This document shows, in pieces, positions 55,190 to 64,000 of a DNA stretch of 64,000 nt; position 1 is the stretch's first letter, and every line of letters begins with the position of its first letter. Under the pieces are notes generated by a model. It saw nothing but the letters and a program-made list of their open reading frames with translations, searched no databases and was not told the origin of the DNA. This DNA is from Anagrus nilaparvatae (Eukaryota; Arthropoda; Insecta; Hymenoptera; Mymaridae). The stretch covers positions 27,814,501-27,878,500 of the forward strand of contig JAKSXM010000231.1 in the NCBI GenBank assembly GCA_022575985.1, read 5' to 3'. Made by a program: the position numbers and the translations under genes.

Positions 55190-55985
55190 TTTAAGTATTA
55201 GTCAATGAGCCAGCAGTGGAGTAGTGGAGTAAAATGGATCCAACTCAGTGGATCATACGTATTTTTAGTCGCTAAAAACAATTTTAAAAATTTCATCCGT
55301 TTTCCGTTGGATAGTTTTGAGTAAAAAACGCTATTTCGCACAAAATAACCAAAACAATACAATTTTTTCATGCTTAATGAAACAAATTTTGATACTTATA
55401 AATGATAAGTTTTAAGTTTTACGTTTTCGGGGCCACAGACCAAGATTCTGAAATTAAAATTTTTAATTTCTAAATGGTGGACTCTAAATCCCGCATTTCT
55501 AAATTTGTAACCTCAAAATCGGTGTTTTAAGTTATTTCATTTATTTTAAAAATGAATTACAATTTTTGGAGCCATTAAGCAAGATTATTAAATGAGATTT
55601 TTTGACTTGATCAATTAAAACTTGCGAATATATATTAAAAGTATTTGAAATATAGCTTAAAATACTGATTTTGAGGTTAAAAACTTAGAAATAAATAGAG
55701 ATTTAGAATCCGCCGTTTTAAATTTTAAAAATCTGATTTCAAATTCATCATAAGCGTCCCCGAGAAACTAGAAGGGGTACTAAAATTTTTCAATCAGCAA
55801 TATTTAAATTAAATTCTATTTTTTTGGTTATTCTGGCGGTATATCGTTAATTAGTAAAAACTGGTCATCGGAAATCGGCTAAACTTTAAAAATCTTTTTT
55901 AGCGACCAAAAATACATATGATCCACTGGGTTAGATCATATTACTCCATTTAAAATTTTTGGATGTTGGCGCATTGATTATATTG
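55190..55985. mobile_element. Fold-back element, about 800 bp
   Basis: The left GTCAATGAGCCAGCAGTGG ... CAGTGGATCATACGTATTTT is answered by AAAATACATATGATCCACTG ... GGCGCATTGATTATA at the right. Inner arms pair too: CCTCAAAATCGGTGTTTTAAG against CTTAAAATACTGATTTTGAGG. No ORF. Confidence 0.75.
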
Positions 55986-58019
55986 AAAATTGATTCAGTA
56001 AAAGATATTGAAGCTTATACAAAAAAGTTAAATGTTAAATGGGCAAATCTACTGGTCCTATTTAAATAAAATTTTTTATTAGAAGTTATTCAAAAACCTT
56101 AATTTTAAACGCTGCTGTATAGATATTAACTTTAAAATTTTAGTCAAAGTTTGAAATTCTAAGAACAGTAATTCAAGTTCCAAGGGCTAAAAACATGCTC
56201 GGTTTATAGCAAAAAATTGTTAAATTGAAAACTTTTCCCTGCAACACGTAGCACAGAATAATTCAATACATAAAATTATTATAAAATCCAATAATTTTAA
56301 CTACTACTTTTCTCTTAAATAAAAGGAAGTACCTTTACCTAGAAATGACATAAAATAAAAAAATTGTATAAAAAAAGTGTTAAATACTGGATTTACAATA
56401 AAATATACCTTCTTTATATAATGAGGGATATAAAAATATAATATTATGCTATGAGAAAAGAAAAAAAAAAGGAAGACTTGTGCAGCTGATATAGAAAATT
56501 GAATTTTTCAGAAAAAATAAAAACAAGATCGCATATTTTACATTATAATAAAAAAAAAAAAAACCTGTAATAAAAGAATAGGCACAATAATTATTTATTA
56601 TGCGTCTTTAATTTATTTCATTCTTCAATTATAAAATAAATGAATAAATAATTTTGGTATAAATGTTTACAGAAAAATATAAGTATTTATTTTGACAATA
56701 GAGTCAACTCTTTAACAATAATCTATATCTATTGATAACTTGTTAACATAAATAATCTTATTTTATGTTATTTAACCAAAAGAAAAGAAAAAACAAAACA
56801 AAAAAACAAAGATTAAGAATCTTTCTATTTAAAAATGTTTATTATGTAACAAGAGTGAAATATTACCCATTATTAGAGACAAAAAAAGTACTTATTTATT
56901 ATTTAGAGGCATCGAGATAATTATTTAAAATAACCTCCAACTGAGTATTATAGAAATAAGTTATTTTTTTGTTCGAGATAGTAAGTATGTAATTATCTCA
57001 TATTATTGTGTCATATCAAGTTTTTATTATTTTCATTTATTTTAATATTAAGGTACTTGCCAGTACTATTATTTAAATTATTTCTTATTTTATTTATGAC
57101 CTATGGAGAAAAATTTCTTTTCTATTCTTTAGTCTTCAGATTACATAAATTTTTACATTTTTTAACCCTTTTTCCTCCCTCTCCTAAGAACTAATTGATT
57201 TATATTTATTGGGTTATTTACTGAACCCTTTAAAAACAAATAGATCCCTTTAAACCCTAGTTGTTTTATATTATACTTACACAGTTATCAAAAATTATAA
57301 TCTGTTTTTTTTTTTTGTTGGCAGAGTTCGAATATTAATTGATCTTCAACCTTAATAGTAAAATAATTTTGTGGCTCTATATGAAGTTTTTTTTTTATTT
57401 CTGGCCCAAAAACTAATTTCATAAATGATCTCCAGAGTCAAAACAGAGATATTAAACCCTTGTTTTATTATTTTTATCATAAGATTTAGGTTTAGCGGTC
57501 ATAAATACTTTATTAGTCCGATGTTGGCAAAATAAAGACTGGTATATTCTATGTAAATTAGCAAATTGAAGCTGAGAATAGTACGATTTGAGGCATTCTT
57601 CTTTTGCGACCTAAGAATTTTTTTTAAATCGTTTTAGGATTTTAGAACTGAGACGGAATACTTCATTTAAAATAGAACCAAATTCTCAAATAGACCAGAC
57701 TCTGATTCTTTCTGTAACAAATGCAAAAAATATAGAAATAACTAAGAATATTTCAAATTCAATCGAATTAGAATGATAAAAAGTTATATATGCATGATGT
57801 CTAAATTTTAAAATAAACTCAAAGGGTCATTTTCAATAATTTTTCGAAAATATTAGACTATTTTACCTGATAGCCAAAAACGGGCAAAGAACTTTTTTTT
57901 AGTATCAAAGAGTCACTTAAATTTGTCATTCAAAATAAAAATTCAAATAAAAATTTAGGATATTCGGGACAAATCTGACTTTGCTATAATAACCCCTTTA
58001 CTCTAATTAATATATATAG
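55986..58019. other. AT-rich spacer, nothing recognised
   Basis: 2 kb without clear repeats or coding potential. 58561-60357 is similar. Confidence 0.6.
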
Positions 58020-58560
58020 TATATATACTGTTTAAGGTATCAAGTTTCCGGCAACCACCAGATTTGGTTTACTATAGGTTTTTTGGATCGTTGATCACAA
58101 ATTTCAGTGTCTTTTCTATGAGAAATGTGTGGAATACCTCTAAATTTTCAAAAACTAATTACCCCCTAAAGGGGTATTTTTTATGTATTTCATGTTTTTG
58201 AAAATTTAATGATGCCAATTTTTAGTATATAGGACCCAGGAATTCGTGATCAGTAACTCAAAAACCCATGTGGACCGAATTAGGACACTGAAAGCAGCGC
58301 AAAAATAGCAAAACTACCCCTCTTAGGGATAGTTTTTGCTAATTTAAGGGCAAAGCTCCAAATTTTAGTAGGCAGGACCCCAAATTTCGTGATCAGCGAC
58401 CCAAAAAACTCACAAGGACTAAATCTGGAAACTTAAAATTTGAGTACATAAAAAATAATACTTTTTAGGGGTAATTTTTGCAAATTTAAGAGTGTTCCAC
58501 ACATTTCTCATAGAAAAGACCCCAAAACGGCAAGGTGCTCAAAATTAAAAAATCTTTTTG
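58020..58560. mobile_element. Fold-back element with internal repeats
   Basis: CTTTTCTATGAGAAATGTGT at 58111 answers ACACATTTCTCATAGAAAAG at 58499. ACCCCCTAAAGGGGTAT and its partner TTTTAGGGGTAATTTT lie further in. A TCGTGATCAG-type segment with AAAAAC(C/T)CA occurs three times (about 58080, 58240 and 58390). Confidence 0.7.
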
Positions 58561-60357
58561 ATAAGTAGAATCTGATTATTTTATCAGAATTTTTTTTTTT
58601 ATTGACCTACTGACTACTGATGAATGGAGATAAAAATTGTGAAACTTTCCCGAATTTAATAATTGTCATTTTTATATTTTCCTAGAAAATTACAATTAAA
58701 ACATTTTATTTTAATTTTTCTAATCATTGAATGTTTATTTAATTTGTATTTTTTATTAATATTTTTTTCTCGTATGATTTTTATGATTATTGATATTAAT
58801 TTTTAAAAAATTATTGAAGTTCCAACATTCACGAATTTATTTGACACAATTTTGCAAAATAAAAAAAATCTAAATTTTTGACCAATTAACCAAATACGGT
58901 CCTAAAATTAAAAATACATCACACCCAAACATTTTATTCAATATTTTTTTTTATAACATTGGCCAAAACGCTGGCCAAAATACCCGCAAGTAATCAAATT
59001 TCAAAAAAACACCACATGGGATAAAGATTAAAAACTAGAATCTTCAAAGAAAATTTTAGGCCCATTCTGATAATATTATTTTTAATATTTTGCAGGGGGG
59101 TGGCTGATTGGACAAAGAATTCCCCATATATATATATTTCTTTTTTGAATTAGCGAAAAAAGTTGTGGGTTCTCAACTATTTTTATGTGAATTTACAATT
59201 ATTTTCGAAATTTAGACCTGACTTGAAGCCCTGTTTTGTAGACACTTTTAATCGTTTATAGGTAGATGGAATTTTCCATCGGCTATTTACGTTTTTTAGT
59301 CATTGACTACACATACTATAATATCCGTTTTTACATACCGGGAATGATCTAGTTATTTCTGGATCGGCAGAATTAGTGATAAAAAATTTTACAGAATTAA
59401 AAAGTTGGCCCTTAAATAAAAATTCAATCAAAACAATCTAACTAAATTATTAAAAATTCTACTATTTATAATTTTTTGAATGTAAATATTTTTCAGAAAA
59501 AAGTGTAAAATATTTATCTATTTAATATTTCTAAGTAGTAATATATTGAACATGTATTAATAATAAAAAAACATTTTCTTTATATGAATTAAAAATGCAT
59601 AGACTGTTTTTAGTCTTATAATAACGTTGATTTAAATAAGAAAAAAAAATGAGGATAAATTGTTACGAAACAAATAGCACTTGTCTTTTGTTATATTTTT
59701 TTTTTTTGTTTTCTTCAAATACATATTTTGAAAATATTTAATAAAATAAATATAATTTTTCCATCAATCTATTATTACAAAAATTATTTTGAAATGGTTT
59801 TTTAAACAAATACTCCAAAAAATTAACTTCATTGATATTTAAATTTAGTTGAAATTATTTTGAAATCTTTTAAACAAATACTTAAAAAAAATAATAATTT
59901 ATAACTTTAATGATATTTAAATTTAATTTAATAAACCTTCGTTTCTAATATTAATTTTTTTATCAACATATTAATTTTTTATTTTATTTAAAAATATATA
60001 TTTTTCCTTAAATTCTGATATAATCGTATAAAATTATAATTTCATTAACATACTTTGACTACTTTATCTAAATAACTAAATATTTTTTTAAAAATCTAAT
60101 TTTTTTCCATAAAGAAATTCTGTTTATTTTAGATAAATTTATTGAACTAAATACAATAATTATTTTAAAATATGCAAGTTGTGGATAAATATTTTAAGCA
60201 AAATAGATATTCAAGAATTAAGTTATCAAAAATAAAAACTTTCCATTTTTGAAACTTCCTTAGTTTTCTTTTAACATTAATTATATCAATACTTAAAATT
60301 GGCTAAGTATTATTTTTAAAATAACTAACTGAAATATTTTCAACAAAAAAAAACTTA

Positions 60358-60640
60358 GAACCGGTTTATGAACTCACAACCAACAAACATGGAACATGTT
60401 TAATTTTATATTTTGAATCTTGAAGTCTTTATAATTTTAGTCCTTAAGCCAAAAAAAAAAATTTTTAAGCTTCTTAAATCCTTATTATTCTATACACGTT
60501 TATCAAAAATCAAAACTATTCTAAGTCCCTAAATTAATCTATGTCCATTTGACCCTTCCCCCCAAAATATGTCACATTTCCACCCCCCTGCTCTAAAATT
60601 ACATGCTTGAAACACCCTAGCCTGTACATAAGGTTCATAT
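60358..60640 (+). mobile_element. Family A element, twelfth copy
   Basis: ACCGGTTTATGAACTCACAA, CCAACAAACATGGAACATGTTT, then the same TTGAAGTCTTTATAATTTTAG interior as the copy at 53485, a short array and a C-rich block. The two copies share more interior with each other than with the rest, suggesting a subfamily. Confidence 0.7.
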
Positions 60641-60884
60641 TAAAAAAAATAATTCATTTATTCATTTATTCACTAAATTATTGACTAAAACTCAATGAAA
60701 ATTTCAAAGGAACCTTCCACAAATAGAGGAAATCATTATATCAAAATGAGATAATTAGCAGATTCTCCCAAACACCTAAAAGTGACCCCAATCTTTGTGA
60801 AATTCGCTTTAGCACTACATTAGTCAAAAAATTTTGGCATTTAAACTTTTCGAACGAAGCCCCATTGGGGTTAGTTTGGCCCTT

Positions 60885-60905
60885 TGTGTGTGTGTGTGTG
60901 TGTGT
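60885..60905. repeat. (TG)n microsatellite
   Basis: About ten uninterrupted TG units inside the left arm of the 60767-61920 fold-back element; the right arm has no matching CA run, so it expanded after the arms formed. Confidence 0.95.
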
Positions 60906-61209
60906 AACCGGTCATATTTCACAACCATTATGAAATTATAAAAGTATAAATAATATTTTATTGACCAGAATTGGAGCTGAACTTAATTTTTTATTGTTTC
61001 AAATTATTTAGACCTAATTTTTTTTTTAAACATTTTTTCATCAAAAAATCTCAAACTTCACCTCATTTATTTCCATGAAAGTACTTATATTTGAAAGTAT
61101 GATTTTTACTCAATATCTCGAACCTGATAATTAATTAATTTTTTGAAAATTTTTTTTACAAATTATCATAAATAGTATGCAATGTATCGCCCATATTTAG
61201 TTTAATATT

Positions 61210-61273
61210 AAAAAGATGTTGTTGCATCAATTGACCAGTACTGGGTTGATTCAATGTAACAACATCTTTTTTT
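61210..61273 (+). repeat. Compact hairpin
   Basis: AAAAAGATGTTGTT and AACAACATCTTTTT pair perfectly; between them CATCAATTGACC and GGGTTGATTCAATG pair with mismatches around AGTAC. Pre-miRNA-like in size, but located inside a transposon relic. Confidence 0.6.
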
Positions 61274-62036
61274 ACAAAATTTTCGTCACAAAAAAATACA
61301 AAAAATACCAAATTTTTTTTAATTTTCGGTCGTAGTACCTAATTTATTTCTATGAGAGTACTAGCTATTTAGTTTAGATTATGGAATTAAGAGAAAAATG
61401 TATGTATGATTGCATGTTTGCAATCGGTGATATCAGTGGTATATTGATGTATTAAGCTCATTGTTAGTGCCAGTTAGTTGGCAGCGTATTTTGAAAACCG
61501 ATTGGAATCAATTTTTGGATTCTAAAACGAAAAAGTTAATATAAATTTTTTAATTAAATGCACCCCTTTCAAGTTACAGCCCTGAAAACTTTGATTAGCT
61601 AGTAATATTAGCTAAATAGTATTTAGTAATCAAAGTTTTAAGGGCTATAATTTAAAAGGTGTGCATTTAATTAAAAAGTTCATATTTGCCTTTTCGTTTT
61701 AGAATGCCTAAATTAATTGATTCCAATCGATTTTTAAACAATTTTTTTTTGTCCCCTTAAAAAAGGGGCAAACCAACCCTAATGGGGCTTCGTCCAAAAA
61801 GTTTTAAAGTAAAAAGTTTTTAAAACTACTTAAAATTTAAGTTTATATGCTACAAATTTTTGGCTAAGGTTGTAATGATGTAAATTTCATCAAAAATTAG
61901 GTCGCTTTTAGGTGTTGGACGTTGGTGGAAACCTCCACTAAATTTAGGGGGAGAGAATTTTTGTTTTCTTACAAAAGGGTTCGGGGATACCAAAAAGAAT
62001 AAGGAAAATTTGTCATTTGTATTATTTTTTTTGCGA

Positions 62037-62052
62037 GGGGGGGGGGGGGGGG
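62037..62052. repeat. G-homopolymer run
   Basis: Sixteen G in a row, followed by TGGGAGG; unusual in this composition. It abuts a MITE-end remnant at 62071-62105. Confidence 0.95.
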
Positions 62053-62228
62053 TGGGAGGATTGAAAATGCCAATTATCGTCTTGTGTAATTTATGGATGA
62101 CCCCAAGCTATATTCTAAAAAGTTATAACTCTACCGTAACTCTTATCTCCCTCCAGCAAGTGTTTGCTTTTAAATACTTTTCGTTAAAAAAATCAGTCAG
62201 TCTTGTGAGTTATTTGTGTATACGCAAA

Positions 62229-62460
62229 TGATTTTTAGATTAGGAAAAAAGTATACTCAATTTACGTTTTACATTTTTCGGAATCTAGGTTCTGGAGGGC
62301 CACTAAAGTCTCAGCGTTTACCCGCGCTTTTATTTTAATAAATTAATTGAATGATTGTATAGAATATTCGGTTTTAGGCTCGGGTAAACAGTAAAACTTC
62401 AATGGTCCGATGTACCCCTCCAAAACCCAAATACTGAAAAATGTGAAATATTAACTTACA
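62229..62460. mobile_element. Family G relic
   Basis: ATTTTTAGATTAGGAAAAAA, GCGTTTACCCGCGCTTTTA and CTCGGGTAAACAGT, GTACCCCTCCAAAACCCAAA correspond in order to pieces of 41760-42790 without the pogo-like insertion. Confidence 0.65.
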
Positions 62461-62469
62461 AGGGGAGTT

Positions 62470-62590
62470 CAATACATTTGGAACACCGAATTACACCAAA
62501 TGGTTATGGATGAGTTTGTTATGTTGAAAAAACATGCCGACTACCTTCTGTTCCTTCCAATGGGCCTTCTGAGCCTAGAAATGCAGGGCT
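62470..62590. mobile_element. Family H relic
   Basis: ACATTTGGAACACCGAATTA, TTGTTATGTTGAAAAAACAT and CCAATGGGCCTTCTGAGCCT match the two ends of 26405-26945. Confidence 0.5.
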
Positions 62591-62596
62591 CAATGT

Positions 62597-63320
62597 TATA
62601 AAATAGGATTTTTTGGTAATTTTCAAATAAATGCCAAAACCTCGCAAGTTAACCAAAACTCTTCTGGTTGGTCTCATTTTTTTGGTTTAAGTATCACCTT
62701 TCATACGCCGTAAACCGCAATTTATTATCACTAATTCTCTTATCACTATAGCAAATTAACCAAATGGTCATTTTTAGCTAAAAATGACCAATTTTTGAAA
62801 TGCTACCAAATTTGTAATTTCTGACGAAAATGGGTTTTATAGATCTAAAAAAATTTGTACAAGCTTCAAATTTCCAAAAATTTTTTGCTCGTCTCATTTC
62901 CTTGATTCGTTTTTAAGGAATGGCTCTTCAAAGTTAGCATTAAAAATGAGCTTTTTTAAAAAATCGTAAATTTGGGACTGTGACTTCAAATTATCATATC
63001 TGGTTAATAAATAATTGCAAAAGGTAAAGTCAAAAAGTTTTGGAAACTTGAAGCTTGTACAAATTTTTTCAGACCTATAAAACCCATTTTCGTCAGAAAT
63101 TACAAATTTGGCAGCAGTTTAAAAATTGGTCATTTTTAGCTAAAAATGACCGTTTGGTTAATTGGCTATAGTGATGAGACAATTAGTGATAATAAATTGC
63201 GGTTTACGGCGTATGAAAGGTGATACTTAAACCAAAAAAATGAGACCATCCAGAAGAGTTTTGGTTAACTTGCGAGGTTTTGGCGTTTCTTTGAAAATTA
63301 CCAAAAAATCCTATTTTATA
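62597..63320. mobile_element. Fold-back element with 290-bp arms
   Basis: TTATAAAATAGGATTTTTTG at the left answers CAAAAAATCCTATTTTATA at the right. The arms match almost base for base through CTCGCAAGTTAACCAAAACT, CATACGCCGTAAACCGCAAT and TCATTTTTAGCTAAAAATGA to a centre near 62959. A family E element sits in its right terminal TA. Confidence 0.88.
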
Positions 63321-64000
63321 CACTGAGAAAATTATATAATTGTGACAATGATATCATATAATCATATTTGTACGATTATACATGTAATCACCCTGATGAT
63401 ATTATATCATCAGGACAATAATATTCTGTAATCCTGACAATTATATGCATATCATTGGGGCAATTATACATATAATCCTCCTGATGATATCATATAATCA
63501 AGGCAATTATATTTAATTTTTTGTTTTTTTTTTCAAAATATTTATTTTTTGGGTATATGAAGAAACTCACAGATATTTAATTATGTATTTTTTACCTAAT
63601 TTATTATTTATTAAAGTTCGTTTAAAGACTTTCAAAGATATGAATTTTTATTATTTTTATCTTTGGTATTTTTGTTAATTTTTTTTTTCGCTCGCACGCT
63701 TTCGTTCGTTATCAATTATCGACACCGTAACCCTAACTAATCTAATCGCATATGTATTATAGAGAAATAGCAAGCGCTCGCCGATCATCATTCTTATTGT
63801 GTATTATATCCTCGGTCCTTATATAGTAAGTGGAACGTATTTTTGACACTTGCGAGAGAAAAGACCTTAGCATCTAGCGGTTGAAAATTAAAACAATACA
63901 CCGCGCACAATTCGAATTCAAAAAAAGTTTGAAAAAAAATTTATTTTAAATTTGAATTTAGCGCGGTACGTGAATTTAATTATCTTCCGCTAGATGCTAA
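63319..64000 (+). mobile_element. Family E element, copy 2 (runs off the window)
   Basis: TA-CACTGAGAAAATTATATAA and the same ATAATTGTGACAATGATATC / ATCACCCTGATGATATTATA pieces, with more units than the copy at 46355, then GCTCGCACGCTTTCGTTCGT. It sits exactly at the terminal TA of the 62597-63320 fold-back element. The right end lies beyond the window. Confidence 0.65.
63868..64000. mobile_element. Family P MITE
   Basis: TTAGCATCTAGCGG at 63868 and CCGCTAGATGCTAA at the end of the window are perfect inverted repeats around 105 bp of AT-rich sequence with GCGC near each end. The copy at 46574-46693 is in the opposite orientation, including the outer GACACTTGCGAGAG flank. Confidence 0.75.

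Larger units (their letters stand above)
60767..61920. mobile_element. Large fold-back element, about 1.15 kb
   Basis: CCAAACACCTAAAAGTGACC at the left answers GGTCGCTTTTAGGTGTTGGA at the right; GAAGCCCCATTGGGGTTAGTTTGG answers CCAACCCTAATGGGGCTTC. A second inverted pair lies within (61493-61600 against 61630-61742), and a hairpin at 61210-61273. Confidence 0.75.

Overview
The window is about 64 kb of very AT-rich (roughly three-quarters A+T) eukaryotic nuclear DNA. Spliced exons with GT..AG introns, an arthropod-type core promoter, dense short inverted-repeat transposons and a senseless/Gfi1-type zinc-finger gene point to an insect. The base composition and the compact gene would fit a parasitoid wasp or another AT-rich insect, but order and species are inference only. 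I see no bacterial, plastid or integrated viral gene.

One protein-coding gene can be supported. It lies on the + strand at 36309-40626: five coding exons (36309-36315, 36788-36970, 37174-37589, 37653-37803, 40400-40626) that join in frame to 327 residues. The first coding exon is only 7 nt (Met-Cys plus one base). The C-terminus carries four C2H2 fingers of the Senseless/Gfi1 type. The middle carries a PLNLSTK motif that resembles CtBP-recruitment sites. About 220 bp upstream of the ATG there is an initiator at 36089-36094 and a correctly spaced DPE match at 36118-36123. The last intron (2.6 kb) holds two transposon relics.

The other 59 kb or so is intergenic. (1) Transposon relics: twelve copies or fragments of a family with palindromic GGAACATGTTC-like ends and an internal 24-bp minisatellite (family A); several TA-flanked MITE families whose ends start CACTG (B, D, E); a pogo/Tigger-like element with the start of a dead transposase, nested in another element; a tRNA-derived SINE candidate beside a MITE with a target-site duplication; and at least eight long fold-back elements whose transcripts could form long hairpins. 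Several nestings can be ordered in time from the sequence alone. (2) Short GC-richer blocks stand out of the AT background upstream of the gene, near 9.0, 13.0, 17.5-17.9, 19.9, 24.45, 29.2 and 34.9 kb. They are candidate enhancers of this developmental gene, which is inference. (3) Long homopolymer-rich stretches in which I recognise nothing.

Coordinates of repeats were read by eye. Ends with visible inverted repeats and target duplications are good to a few bases; the others are approximate.
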